A stretch of 64,000 bases of DNA, taken from assembly GCA_023630585.1 (NCBI GenBank), contig CM042565.1:15983013-16047012 (forward strand), in the 5' to 3' direction. Source of the stretch: Cranoglanis bouderius. Taxonomy: Eukaryota; Chordata; Actinopteri; Siluriformes; Cranoglanididae. The stretch's first letter is position 1, and the number at the start of each line of letters is the position of its first letter. A program made the translations under genes and the position numbers. The notes under the pieces were generated by a model, which saw nothing but the letters and a program-made list of their open reading frames with translations, searched no databases and had not been told where the DNA came from. Shown here piece after piece: positions 23,691-37,000 of the stretch.

Positions 23691-24260
23691 ATCCAATCCT
23701 GTTTCCATGAGCCAGGGGGTTTTGGGTTCTCCTTACAACGTAGTGTCTCCCAGGTAGAAGGATAAACCTTTGAAGAATGTATAAAACACCTGACCGCCCA
23801 CATTTTGTCTGCTGCTAAAGTAATATGAATATGTGATGGAGAAATATTCAATAAGAGTGATCTTAATCTGCACCTGTGTTGAACCGTGCTGTAATGCCGA
23901 TACCTCACCCAACGGCGGCTCGGAACTAAAGCCCCACTTGCCCTGTTATGTTTTTCTCTGATGCGACGTGCCGTGCTGCTTTCACGAGAACGCCGATCCA
24001 TCAGCGGCGAGTCGCCTACTCCGTGTCAGGCCCCCGAAAGCAATTTCACCGGGAGATTCATTTTTTCCATTAAAAGTGGGTGACATTAAGAGCGAGCACG
24101 GCGGGATAATCCACGGCGCAGAATGGCCGTGCTGAACGGCCGACCCTGACGGCACCATGTTTCACACAGCGAGAGAAAATGAAAACGCCTGTCCACACCT
24201 TCCTGAAACAACAATTGTTCAGAGGACGCCTTCTCCTTCGCCTTGGTCTCTTTGGGCTCA
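23691..24260. promoter_or_regulatory. CpG-containing intron block, possible conserved non-coding element
   Basis: From about 23870 to 24190 the sequence is GC-richer than its surroundings and contains many CpG dinucleotides and no repeats. A regulatory role is inference only. Confidence 0.2.
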
Positions 24261-24882
24261 TAAGAACACACCCACACACACAAACACTCTCTCACACACA
24301 CACACACACACACTCCACCACCAAAACACGGCATCCTCCAAACACACTCCTAACACTCCTTTTGGTTTTGTTAAGATGCCACTCCAGTGATCCACATCCC
24401 AGTGGAGCGGTTTGCATTTCCTCCACGTTTGTAGCCGACCACGCATCATCTGGCATTAGCGAAACAAAAGGAGGCTTGACGGAAACGCAAAGCTGTGTTT
24501 GTGTTTGTGTGTGTGTTTGTCAAACATTTGGCCGCATGCCAATTTCGTTCTCTGCTTCCTAATTAGAAATGATAGAGACCGGACAAAAAAGTGATTTAAA
24601 GCAATTTCATGGATACAATGGAGATCTTCGGGGGGGGGGGAAAACCCAACAACAATGGCTCGTTATCGCTTGTATCATGATGTAGAACTGATAACACAAT
24701 CAACTATCGGTGGTCGGCTTAGTGTTTCATTATCGTTTGTGTGAAACAGCTTACAGGTATATGTTGTGTATCAGTGTTAAAGTTTCACAATTACACTCAA
24801 AACTGTGTGAAATGAAAATCTCAAGCTAAATCCTGTGTTATTATTTCAGTATTATTTCAGGCTGGTGGCTGGTGGCTGGTGA
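24261..24882. other. Intron sequence with CA and TG tracts
   Basis: A (CA)n run lies at 24268-24312, a short TGTTTG run near 24496-24521 and a poly-G run at 24630-24640. Nothing else was recognised. Confidence 0.6.
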
Positions 24883-25075
24883 GAGAACGACTGTTTATCG
24901 CTGCTATAAGTGAGAACAGGAACTGACTTGTTTCACATGTGTTCCCCAACATGAAATGTAACTGTAAATGGATAAAAAGTACAACAAAGTTGTTCTTTAA
25001 TAATTAAAAAATATATATATATCATCATCGACTTTTTTGGGATGTGCTGTTATTGGAAAAATAATCAACCGTATG
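24883..25075 (-). mobile_element. Miniature inverted-repeat family copy (b)
   Basis: It contains gaacgactgtttatcgctgc, gaacaggaactgacttgttt and taaatggataaaaagtac. It ends with the family terminus gggatgtgctgttattggaa plus aaataatcaacc at 25039-25071. A small (TA)n expansion interrupts it. Confidence 0.65.
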
Positions 25076-25738
25076 CTAGTCATTCTTGAAGGTTTATGCA
25101 AAATTAATTTGAAGATGTATGAAAAAAATATATATATATACATATCCTTTGTAAAATACTTTTTAATCATTTCTTCCTTCAAATATTACGTGTCTGCTAT
25201 AATTTAGTGTTTTACATAGAAATTGTATGACATTTCAGGAAAAAATAAGTAAATACATTAAATGTACTGTATCTGTCCTTACAACCCTTTCATTGATTCA
25301 TTTAAACAAATCTCGAACCGGGTAACATTGGCACTACTGTTCCTTTACTCTTCCAGGCTAATCCTGTAGAATCAGTAAAACTAGCAAGCAAGAATACATC
25401 ACATAACTCCTGTAGCCTTAGAATAACTACTCAAACACATTCTGACTTTCCTTTAGTGCCGGTCGTCGAGTCAGTCCCACACGGACACCATGTTTATTTT
25501 AATAGGACTGGAATGTGTTTAGTTTCACTCCATAAACTTCATGAGTGAGTCTCCCACTCTCTCACCTTCAGCTGTCTGCTCGGCGTTTAGAGAAACGTTT
25601 GGGATTTCATAATGACAGTAATTCTTGTAATAAGGACGTTTGTAGTTTCCTTTAATAAGAACTCATTCAGCCATCATTTCAGTTGTCATCCTTATTGCTG
25701 CGCAATTAGCAAGTGAAACAGTTGAAACTGTGGCCCTG
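25076..25738. other. Intron sequence, nothing recognised
   Basis: AT-rich sequence with a short (TA)n run at 25130-25142. Confidence 0.4.
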
Positions 25739-25749
25739 AGGTGCCATTT

Positions 25750-25843
<94 letters not shown>

Positions 25844-25978
25844 AAAGTCTGAGCTCCTCTCTCTCCACTGTGTCTCGAGGAGAACAAGCCTTTCCATAAT
25901 CAAATATCTGCCGATGATAGGTACAGCTAATAGACGTAAATAAAGTAATTGCTCATCAATATATTGGAACAACTTTCT

Positions 25979-26059
<81 letters not shown>

Positions 26060-26062
26060 TCA
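25739..26062. repeat. (CA)n and (CTTT)n microsatellites
   Basis: A CT-to-CA tract spans 25749-25841. A pure CTTT tetranucleotide tract spans about 25975-26058. Confidence 0.97.
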
Positions 26063-26463
26063 TTTTATTAAGTAATTAATTCAGTGATTGATGTATTATT
26101 TAATGGATTAATTGTTTTCTTTAAATCAATCTATCTATGTATCGATCTCTAGCTAGCCATTTGTTCATTTTCCTAATTTTGCATTAATTAATTAGTTAAC
26201 AAGTAAATTTATTTAGTTTGTTATGGCTAGTTAATTAGTTATCTATCTATTTGTATATTTGTCTAAAATTGCATTAATAACTTTACTAATTACTTAATTC
26301 ATTAATTAAGTTCGTTATAGTTAGTTAATTAGTTGGTTAGTTATCTAAACTTCTATCTATCTAGTTAGGTAGCTATCTGTTTACTTGTCTAAAATTACCT
26401 TCATTAACTTATTTATTTATTTATTTTATTAGTTATCTAAAATTGTATCTATCTATCTATCTA

Positions 26464-26509
<46 letters not shown>

Positions 26510-26520
26510 GCTATCTATCT
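26063..26520. repeat. Degenerate ATCT/TTAG tetranucleotide region
   Basis: Repeated ttagttaattagtta and tctatctatc phrases end in an (ATCT)n(GTCT)n tract at 26447-26520. Confidence 0.85.
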
Positions 26521-27428
26521 CCTATCATCAACGCAGCTGCAGCGGCTCTTTAACATATTAAAGGATAAATGTGGACACGGAGACGTTTCGGTCCTCGCAT
26601 CAGCGCAGGACGCAAATCAATGCATTTTCCCCCCGCTGTGCTCTGTTGCTGTCGACCCTCCATCCTTCCATCTGTAGATAACGTTTAAAAATGACCAGAA
26701 GCCCCGAGACGCTTTATGTGTGTGATGGTTCTACAGAGCCGAGTGATTGTTTGGGGTCATGGAGGGGTAAAGACATTAAGGATGAACTGGTGCTCAGTCG
26801 TCTGATATTAACTTCCATCATCCAGCTGTACGTTCAATGCACTGAGAGAAGAAAAAAAAAAAAAAACATTATCGATTTGTTCGTTCGTTTGTTTGTTTGT
26901 TTATCTTTAGACTGTTGATAATTACTAAATATAATATAAAATGTACTTACCAGTATTATTTGTATGTCTAAAATTGTCTTTATATACTTAAGTTAGTTAG
27001 TTAGTAAATATAATATAATATATAGTAAATATGGTGAATATGTATCTATGAAAGATACAGCTAATATATCTAAATAAAGTTATTTTTCATACATTTCTGG
27101 CAAAACTTTTCTTTCTTTCGCCTATTCTGTGAAAACAGAGGAGAGATGAAGCGAGATGTTGCGGTGTAGCGTTGTGTGTTGAAGCTGTAATTCTGTGACA
27201 TACGAATCTGCACACTGGAACATCATCCTGAGGGATTTTACACAAAAAGAGATGAGCGAGATCTTTGATGCTGTCGCTATGGAGACAACCAGCTGTGCAG
27301 ACGCTGCATAGTCAATCTCAGCGTGTAGTGAGATTGTCATGATCTGTGTTGACCATATCACCTCATATCCCTTAACACACATCTCTCAAACCCTCGGCTA
27401 AAATTGTCTGGGCGTGTATTGACTCTGT

Positions 27429-27487
<59 letters not shown>

Positions 27488-27651
27488 TGTGTGTGTAGGT
27501 GTTTGTGTGTGCATTGGCAAAATGAAATTTGCTCCCTAAATATGAGCTGATGAACAGATTTTCAGCAGAAACACAGGATTTAGATTTAAATCACACTTAA
27601 AATGTGTGCTTTCTTAAAAATTGGGTTGTATATTCTGTGGAAAAAAAACTA

Positions 27652-27718
<67 letters not shown>

Positions 27719-27999
27719 TTTCCCACTTAAAAAAAAAAAACTTTTCTGTAGCACAAATGTTAGTTAAAATACTAAAATAATTTATCTTTCTTTGTAATTA
27801 CTAATTCATTACTAAATGTACTTTTGAGTATTTATTAATGTAAAATAATAACAGTTTTGTTCTTGTTTTTATTTGTTGAATGTTTGGTTATAAAAACAGT
27901 GAAAAGATATTTTTTAAAAAATCTTTCCTCGTGTCTGTGTATTTGTAGGCACAAGTGAATCTTTCAGAAGTCAGAAGTTGGACAAAAACAACACCACCA
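26521..27999. other. Intron sequence with TG and AAT tracts
   Basis: A (TG)n tract lies at 27432-27498 and an (AAT)n tract at 27652-27717. The rest is AT-rich and unrecognised. The segment 27120-27400 is more balanced in composition but has no exon signals. Confidence 0.6.
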
Positions 28000-28002
28000 C
28001 CG

Positions 28003-28057
<55 letters not shown>

Positions 28058-28320
28058 CTCCTCGTTAATTGTTTCTTCGTCCTCCCCCACCGCTCCGGCT
28101 CGCTGCAGCTCTCCAATATGTGAGCGGAGGCGAGGCGAGGCGGCCATGCTGCCTCCATCTGTCCAGAGTAGTGTGAAGCTGCTCCCTCCCGCTGCTGCCT
28201 CAGTGAGGACACGACGGCCGCTCGGTCTCAGCTCAGAGTACACACGACGCGCACAATATATACGACAACGACGGCTCTTCACCATCTGCTCGAGCGGAGA
28301 CGCTAATGATTTTTAACAGT
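28000..28320. promoter_or_regulatory. CT tract followed by a CpG-rich segment
   Basis: A (CT)n tract at 28002-28054 is followed by about 260 bp rich in CpG (ggcgaggcgaggcggc and cacgacggccgctcgg are examples). It lies inside the large intron. It could be a small CpG island with an internal promoter or enhancer, or simply GC-rich repeat-free DNA. Open frames through it on both strands look fortuitous. Confidence 0.3.
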
Positions 28321-28350
28321 GTGGGGTTTATAGGAACGAACACTGACCTC

Positions 28351-30024
28351 ACTACACACCACTTCACTCCACTACACTCTTCCACACTCTATCACACTCC
28401 ACTACACTCTATTGTACCTAACTACACTCTACTACACTCCATTACACTCTGCCACACTCTACTCCAGTCTACTCCACTCTATTACACTTAACTACACCCT
28501 ACTAAACTCTGCCACACCCAACTACACCCAACTACACTCTACTACACCCAGCTACACTCTACTACACCCACCTACACTCCATTACACTTAACTACACTCT
28601 ACTACACCCAGCTACACTCTACTACACCCAGCTACACTCCATTACACTTAACTACACTCTACTACACCTAACTACAGTCTACTACACCTAACCATACTCC
28701 ATTACACTCTACTACACTTAACTACACTCTATTATACCTAATCACACTCTACTACACCTAACTACACTCCATTACACTTAACTACACTCTACTACAGCTA
28801 ATTACACTCTACTACACTCCATTATACCTAACCACACTCTACTACACTCCATTACACTCTACTACACTCTTCCACACTATTATACCTAACTACACTCTAC
28901 TATACTCCATTACACTCTGCCACACCCAACTACACTCCACAACACCTAACTACACTCTACTACACCCAACTACACTCCATTACACTTAACTACACTCTAC
29001 TACAGCTAATTACACTCTACTACACTCCATTACACTCTACTACACTTAACTACACTCTATTATACCTAACCACACTCTACTACACTCCATTACATTCTAC
29101 TACACTCTTCCACACTATTATACCGAACTACACTCTACTATACTCCATTACACTCTGCCACACCCAACTACACTCCACAACACCTAACTACACTCTACTA
29201 CACCCAACTACACTCCATTACACTTAACTACACTCTACTACAGCTAATTACACTCTACTACACTCCATTACACTCTACTGAACTTAACTACACTCTATTA
29301 TACCTAACCACACTCTACTACACTCCATTACACTCCACTACACTCTTCTACACTATCATACCAAACTACACTCCACTACACTCCATTACACTCCACTACA
29401 CTCTTCTACACTATCATACCAAACTACACTCCACTACACTCCATTACACTCTGCCACACCCAACTACACTCCACTACACCCAACTACACCTAACTACACT
29501 CCAGTACACTCTGCCACACTTAACTACACTCTACTACACTCCATTACACTCTGCCACACTCCACTCCACAACACTCTACTACACTCAACTACACTCTGCC
29601 ACACTCCACTACACTACACTCAACTACACTCTGTTATACCTAACCACACTCTACTACACTCCATTACACTCTACTACACTTAACTACACTCTATTATACC
29701 TAACCACACTCTACTACACTCCATTACACTCTACTACACTTAACGACCCTCTATTACACCTAACCACACTCTACTACACTTAACTACACTCTATTATACC
29801 TGACAACATTCTACTGCACTCCATTACACTCTACTACACTTAACTACACTCTACTACACTTAATTACACTCTAATACACTCAGTTACACTCAACTACACT
29901 CCATTACACTCTACTACACTCCATTACACTCTACTACACTCCATTACACTCTACTACACTCTGCCACACTCCACTCCACCACACTCTACTACACTCTACC
30001 ACACTCCGCTACACTGTACGACAC
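28351..30024. repeat. 1.7-kb array of 10-bp ctacactcta-type units
   Basis: About 170 ten-base units are variants of actacactct, including attacactcc, ctacacttaa, ttatacctaa and gccacaccca. There is higher-order structure: a block starting at 28911 recurs about 228 bp later at 29139 with few changes. The strand shown has very few G residues. Confidence 0.97.
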
Positions 30025-30896
30025 TAGTTTATTTTAGAAATACTCCAGAATTGTTGCCACTCCTTAATATATACACTGAATAACACATTGATGCAATGAG
30101 TGATAATTTGAGCCTAAATATCATGTTTTGACCAAAATTAGCAGAGTTTTCCTGTCAGTGATATAGACTCTGACACCTCAATTTTAAGGAAACACAAATA
30201 TATTTTTACCAAAACAATGTGGAAACGTTTTAATTGATTAAGGAACCAGTTTAGAAAAATTTGGAACATCCTTGGAATGAGTTTTCCATCTCAGCTAAAT
30301 GTTCACTGCAGTGTTTGTGTTGTTCCAATATACATCTTTAGCTGTTGGCTTCAAAATAACTTTAGAAATAAATCGTATTTATTCATTTATTCTATTTTTT
30401 TAAATTCATATATACACTAAACATTCTAACAATTGGGAACCGCAACAATAGACGTGGCTAAAGGATAAGCTAGTGTTCTATTACATTTCTGGATATTTCG
30501 ATTTTCAGTTCTTGATATTAAAAAGCACTCTCCACCCGCAAACACCTGAAATAAACAAACAAGTAACACAAATCTCCGATTTTCCTATCAGATGCCGAAT
30601 TGTCCTTTTGTGAGCCTTCTGACTGTGTTACAGTACAGCTCTTTCTGAAGATCACGCTTCCTGTAATTGACCTAAAAAGATAAGCTGTCGCTCTAATGAA
30701 GTGTGTATGATGGCGAGTGTGTGTTCTGAGCTGAGCCGGCGGCTGTGTCAGACCTAAACCCGAAATCTAATCAGCCAATCAGGCGCTAATACCCGGCTTA
30801 TCGCTGAGCTTTGCAGCGACGCGACGCTCTGAGCTGATCTCACATTGTGACGGCTGCATTTGTGTGCTAATGTGAGAGGAGGGAAAGAGGCTTGTT

Positions 30897-30948
<52 letters not shown>

Positions 30949-31074
30949 CACACACACCTACGTGTCAGCTAATTTGATGGTGCTAAATAAAATGTCAGGG
31001 AGATGAGTGTGTTGTGAACACAATCTCAGTGTCCTTATTGTGCTTTGTTACATTAAATCTGAAAGGGTTTATGG
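30025..31074. other. Intron sequence with one CA tract
   Basis: A (CA)n tract lies at 30898-30957. The 30590-30890 segment is GC-balanced and CpG-containing and might be conserved. The rest is AT-rich. Confidence 0.5.
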
Positions 31075-31211
31075 ACGTATAAGAGTACCACAGCAATTTG
31101 CCAATGATTACACTTTTTTTTATCCATTTATAGTTACAGTTAAGGTTGTAGAATGTCCTTGAAACAAGTTCCTGTTCTCGATTATATGATAAGAGCTGTA
31201 AGCAGTCATTC
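31075..31211 (+). mobile_element. Miniature inverted-repeat family copy (c), fragment
   Basis: It contains accacagcaatttgccaatg, tatccatttatagttacagt and aaacaagttcctgttctc, ending agtcattcc. The order is the inverse of copies (a) and (b). Confidence 0.6.
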
Positions 31212-31465
31212 CTTCAGCAAGATGCTCAATATAACTTACCAGCTCATTTCCTTATAAAACTGCACAGATTGTACCTGAGACTACTATTGTTATTTTTTTA
31301 TTTTTTTTGTCACACCAATTATTGACTTTGTTTCATTTACTACTGTTTACTGCTCTTTACGGTATTTTTTTTTTAAATGTAGAAACATTTAATTTCATTA
31401 TTTTGAAGGCATCTTTGCTCTACAGCATTTCTTTGCATGTGCCTAAAACTTTTGCACAGTACGGT
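31212..31465 (+). mobile_element. Right half of a non-autonomous DNA element with GTGCCTAAAACTTTTGC terminus
   Basis: The interior part (agatgctcaatataacttac to ttactactgtttactgctct) matches 59083-59220. The right end at 31439-31463 reads gtgcctaaaacttttgcaca. Its inverse complement is the left end of the other copy at 58771-58798. The two copies therefore carry complementary ends of one element. Confidence 0.75.
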
Positions 31466-33884
31466 GCTATGGTTGATTTTTTATTTTTTTTTCGTACTAA
31501 TACAAATAACATGGACAAATATGCAGAGCATATGATCATAAATAATGGTTTAAGCCATAACCTCAGCACAAATGTAAAAAAAAAAAAAAAAAGGCTTTTA
31601 GCTAGCGATGCTAACATGCTAATATCGGAGGCTGGGGATCATAAAAAGCTTATTACAGAGAAAAAACAGCAACTGCACTCATGAACATCCTCATTAATAA
31701 TTATGAGCCGAATTTCGTGTATTCGTTGTGTTACAACTTGGCCTCCAAGCAGCTTGATTGGCCTATCTTTTAGCTAGCAGTGCTGACATGCTAATACCAT
31801 AGCTTAGAGCTTCCAAGCAGTTGAATGTCCGAGTGCACTTGAAAGTGATGTCGTGAGAGTGCTTGCTAATGCTGCATTCGTGAAGTCTTGTGAGTAAGTG
31901 GTAATTCGCGAGTTGTAATAGCGTCATTTCCCACCTTGGGATAAACACGGAAAATAAACATGGATGTATTCATGAAAGGGTGTCTTCCGTTTGCTCTGTC
32001 AGAGCACGTGGAGCTCATACAGTTCACACTTACAAGCCTGAGTGGCTATCGGCTCTGTTCGACCATAGTGACCTTTAAACATTCACGCAACATTGTGGAC
32101 TGAAGCAACAACAGCAGACAAACCAACCAGCTAACATTAGTGATATAACCCTAATGCTGATGATTACCTTCTCAAAACAGTGATTAGTATGGTCAGTGTT
32201 ATAGATTGAAACAAGTACTGTCCCTGTATATTAACTGATCTAAAGCCAATACCGCTATAAACTCATTTAAAAGTACAGAACTGGAAATTTACGTTGTTCA
32301 CAGCGTGAGCGGCCATGTTGAGTTGACGTGACTCCGTGAACAGGGAAAGAACTGCCAGTTGAGATGACTACCCCAAGTGGACTGGTTGAAATTTCAAGCT
32401 GAGGGGGTGTTTTCTGTGTTTTTTTTTTTTTTACCGGCTGTAGGTGGGGAACTACACACTGCAACTGCAGCATAATGCTAATTCAGCATAGGTTCTGGGG
32501 GCGGAGCTTAGGCAGGAATGGTGGGGGTGGGCTCAAGGAGTAAAAAAAATAATAAATAAAAATTCAAATCTGATTCAACGCTACATATTTACCTTTTAGA
32601 GATCTAATCTTGCCAAATATCATTTACAAAAAGAACATTTTCTTAAAAAATATATAAAATAAAAAATCTCTAAAGAGTAGAAAACATTTTAAAAAATTAC
32701 TTAAAGTTATTTTCTTACAAAACAACATACGTTTGTATAAAAATGTTAATTCAAAAACCTTTGACTGGGTGCCTTTAGGAATTCAGCACGGTCCTATAGT
32801 CCTATAGCACAATATTATATTTACTACTTATTATTATGAATATTGCATAAAGTCTGATTGTAAATCTACATACTTTTTTTTTTTTTTGCGCAGTTGTTGT
32901 ACAGTATATATAATTTTGTCTGCCCCAAATTTTCCTCAGGCACCGATGGGACTTTGTCAGTTTTCACCTTCACCGTTTGTTATTTTACCCACTTTTCGAA
33001 TCCGTTCTTTTAGAAGTTGACGTCACTTGGGATCGCCACATCCATCAGCGCTGTTGTTTTCTGCTCCTTATCTATTATCACTATCTGCTTGCTCGTTGTT
33101 ACTTGTTCATCCGGACGCTTCGTGGAAATCCCGCCGGATTTTACCAGTGCGCTTTTTCCCATCGCTCTTTGAAATCGAGAAGCCATATTGTCCTCACATA
33201 CAGTGTTCCTCATCCCTGACATCAGCATGAACAGGATGATGACGAATAAACCAACAAACTTTGGGTAAATTGGCCATTTCTTTTAACATAAATATAGAGT
33301 TACTGTGTAAAAGCAGGTCATGTATTTCTCATAAGCAAAAAAGAATAATAATAATAATAATAATAATAAATGCTACTTTCTCAGCCCGTGTAAACGTGAA
33401 AGCTCCTTGTGCCCTCTTGGTCAAGTGATTTCCATTTAAACACAATGTTTAACTAAATATTCATGACCCAGTAATTAACACGAGCCACCTCTGGGTGAAA
33501 TGTGCCCGGGGAAAGTATAACAGAAAACGCTACACGGTATCAAATCAGCTTCGGAAAATCAAATTAAACTTTATCCGCCTCATAATCTGCGAGTGTTACT
33601 GCACTCATTCTGTTTTTTAAAGTTATAATTAAAACAGTGAGTACTTCCGCTGTGTCCTTGTGGAGATAAAGAGTTTTTTCTGTCAATCACCTTCATGTAA
33701 ATATTAGGTGTAAAATTAACACTCGCTTGCTGGTGGAGATCAAATTCACCACTGGTGTTTCTCAAAAAATAAATAAATAAATAAATAAATAAATAAAATG
33801 ATGCATTATTCTATATTGTCTATGAATGTAGCGTGTATCATAGCTATATTATATATAAACTATGCTACGTAAGGAATATAACGC
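31466..33884. other. Intron sequence with short simple repeats
   Basis: This stretch holds poly-A and poly-T runs (31575-31591, 32420-32431 and 32874-32886), an (AAT)n run at 33341-33369 and an (AAAT)n run at 33765-33798. Phrases with ttagctag and gctaacatgctaata repeat near 31600 and 31770. No exon was recognised. Confidence 0.5.
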
Positions 33885-33990
33885 AGGGATGTGCTGTTAT
33901 AGGAAAATAATCAGTGATGTAATGGTGTGAGGAAGTGAAGTCACTGTTACCACACAGGAGTCGATTCTTTTGCAACAACAGCACATCCTG
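33885..33990. mobile_element. Miniature inverted-repeat family copy (d), compact palindrome
   Basis: It begins gggatgtgctgttataggaa and ends acaacagcacatcctg, its near inverse complement, within about 105 bp. The interior carries ggtgtgaggaagtgaagtca. It directly adjoins the Tc1 remnant at 34000. Confidence 0.7.
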
Positions 33991-33999
33991 ACGGGTTTT

Positions 34000-35205
34000 A
34001 TTTCTCCGTGTGTAGTGTCATCATGCCAAGATCTAAAGAGTTCTGTAAGCCCTTCAGAAAAAAAAGGTTGTGGATGCCTATGAGTCTGGCAAGGGATTTA
34101 AAAAGATCTACAAATTATTTGAAATACATCGTTCCACTGTAAGGAAAATAATCCACAAATGGCGCAGATTTCGAATGACTGCCAATTTCTCCAGGACTGG
34201 CTGTCCCAGAAAATTCAGCCCAAGAGCAGACCATCTGATGCAAAAAGAAATTTCCAAGAACCCCAAAATTTCATCGCAGGATCGGCTAGTAAGTCTTGCA
34301 ACTGTTGGTGTCAAAGTGCGTGCTTCTACAATCAGAAAGAGATTGCACAAATTTGACCTGCATGGGAGGCGTGCCAGGAAAAAAGCCTTTGCAAGAATAC
34401 AGTTTGCCAACGAGTTTATAGGCAAAGACCAGGCCTTTTGGAATAATGTGCTCTGGACAGATGAATCAAAGATCGAGTTGTTTGGCCACAGTAACAGTAG
34501 ATATGTTTGTTCCAGACCAAAGACAGCTTTTCAGGAGAAGCACCTCATACCAACTGTGAAGCACGGTGGTGGAAATGTTATGGTTTGAGGTTGCTTCACT
34601 GCCTCAGGGACTGGACAGCTTGCATTCATTGATTCACCTATGAATTCTGCATCATATAAAAGAGTGCTTGAAGATAATGTGAGGCCATCTGTCCAGAAGT
34701 TGAAGCTGAACAGAAAGTGGACCTTTCAACAGGATAATGATCCTAAGCACACTAGCAAATCCACCAAAGAATGGTTCAAAAAGAAGAAATGGAGGGTTAT
34801 GGAACGGAATCCCATTGAAATGTTGTTGGGGGATTTGAAACGGGCAGCACATGCAAGAAAACCCTCAAACATCTTGCAACTGAAAGAATATTGCATGGAA
34901 GAATGGTCAAAAATTCCAGCATGCCTGGTGGACAATTATGCAAAACGCCTACAAGAAGTTATTTCTACTAAAGGGGGCAATACAAGCTTCTGAGGCCAAG
35001 GGTGTACTTACTTTTTCCACAGAAGAATATAACATCTATTGATATTTCTGTTGAATAAATGATTGAAAAAGCTCATTCTCCTTGTGGTTTTGTTCAAGCA
35101 TATCAACTTCATTAATAGGCCCTGTTTCAAAGATGATCAAATGTCAAGATTGAGATACATAAAACTATATTATCATGTTTATGTTTATCAATTTGCAATG
35201 TTATT
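34000..35205 (+). mobile_element. Tc1-like transposon, termini lost
   Basis: This covers a full-length but broken transposase gene (34023-34993) and a typical fish Tc1 3' region (agggtgtacttactttttcc near 34998, then ttgaataaatgattgaaaaa and tcctgtggttttg-like sequence). I cannot find a pair of terminal inverted repeats or flanking TA at either end, so the copy is truncated. Confidence 0.9.
34023..34993 (+). pseudogene. Tc1-like transposase with frameshift, internal stop and small deletion
   Basis: The start MPRSKEFCKPF (34023) is followed by a frameshift in a poly-A tract near 34058-34065. The frame then continues VVDAYESGKGFKKIYKLF, a helix-turn-helix DNA-binding start. The first catalytic Asp is in VLWTDESKIELFG and the second in FQQDNDPKHTSK. 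A TGA at 34586-34588 replaces the Trp codon expected in the VMVWGCF-type motif. Near 34800 the sequence RVMERNPIEMLLGDL lacks about eight residues that normally precede NPIE, though the catalytic Glu remains. The C-terminus RLQEVISTKGG is intact. Confidence 0.93.
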
Positions 35206-35786
35206 GTAAAAAAAATAAAACCGCAACTGTTCTCACTGGCAGCATTTTATCCTAGAACCTTGTCAGCGTCTCAATTCATCTCATCTAACACCCAGAGCTA
35301 CCGTTCCATGTTCTTCAAACTTCACCAAACTCTATTTACACATATAGGATCATCTAGGCTGCTAAAAAGAGCACCAAGACCTAAAATTGCTTCCTATCTG
35401 TGCAGCCTACTTTCCAATGTAACTCGGGTGTAGTGTAATGTTCTCCATCGTTTTATAATGTCTATTTCTTATTGCATTTTTTAAAATTGTTTATCGGCGC
35501 GAGTCGGTTTCCGGAATCGGATGCATATCTAAGTGCACTCCATCCTCAATCACGCTCGGAAACTTATTTCCACTTCCCAAGACGCTGTTCTGCCGGAGCG
35601 ATGCGGGGGAGCTCATGTACGGAGTGGAGATGCGCCCTACTGACTTATTTACTGATCTTCCTGCCGGCAATTAACGAAATCCCGGCATACCAGATGATTA
35701 GAGCAGGTTCGAGAGTGTGGTGAGACATAATATATTTGGAGGATGTTAGCAGGTTACAATTTATGTGGTGCAAATGGTTAAAAATA

Positions 35787-35817
<31 letters not shown>

Positions 35818-35938
35818 ATGAAAATGGTGAAAAGAAATCCAGAAATAATGTCCTTTTAACATTTAGACATTAGTCAGAGGGTCACATCAAGGGTGAGAGG
35901 ACGACTGGAATCTTATTAAGTTACTCATGGACATAATA

Positions 35939-35993
<55 letters not shown>

Positions 35994-36952
35994 TTTGTGC
36001 ATGCTTGACACTGATTGGAGTGCTGTTGTGCACCAAGACGGACTGAAAGCCTCCTTAATTATTTCTCACCTTGATGCTGACCTTTTGTTCAGCTCGTCTT
36101 CCTGCAGAATCTGTCTCAGCCAGATCAGTGTGTGTGTGTGTGTGTGTGTGTGCGTGTGTGTGTGTGTGTGTGCGCGCGCCCAAATTGTCCATTCTTCTCG
36201 TTTCTCCTGCTATCTGGACGGCATCTAAATGATCCACCTCAATCTAATTACTGCAGGATGAGCCGAACGATTCAGGCCGCCGCTCACTCGGGATTTGTCT
36301 CTGCTTTGAAAACATAAAGCCATGATATTTTCTTAAAAGCGCGAGCTCTATGATTGCGTTCAGTTCTGATTCGCGAAAGATCCGTCACCCGGCACGGGAT
36401 CGATATCTGATCTCTTTCGTTTCATCCTGAAAAACCCCCCAAGACATTACGTTATCTATCTATAGCAACAGCTCAGTATAGTAACAAGGACTTGTACGGA
36501 AGACGAGCCACGTAAACAAATAAAACAAAACAAAAAAGATGTGTGTAATTGTTAATAAGTTTTCTGTTTTTGATTTTATTTTTAACATAAAAAGTTAGGA
36601 CTTGTCTAATTTTTTTTATTCGTACATATAACCCTGCATTTGCACCAATTTTTTTTTTTTTTACTATAAAGTCATTATACGTTGAGTTATAGCCTGTTGC
36701 TATGGTTTTTTCTCGCTGTTAGCGCCTGGCTAGCACAACACGGTCACACAAACTATACATTTTCACCACTAATCAGTTGTACAGTTTATGTTAGCGCCAG
36801 ATTCTTGTTGATTTACTACATGGAGAAGCAAACTACCGTAAATACAGGATTAGCACAGCTACCGTAAATACACTAATAAACTAAATATATCAAAATAAAT
36901 GTAACTAAGAAATGAAATAACTAATAGACTACATAACTAAGTAATATATACA

Positions 36953-37000
<48 letters not shown>

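Noticed and set aside
27971..28316. Open frames on both strands over the CpG-rich segment
   Set aside because: They begin or end in the CT tract and encode low-complexity sequence. GC-rich DNA has few stop codons.
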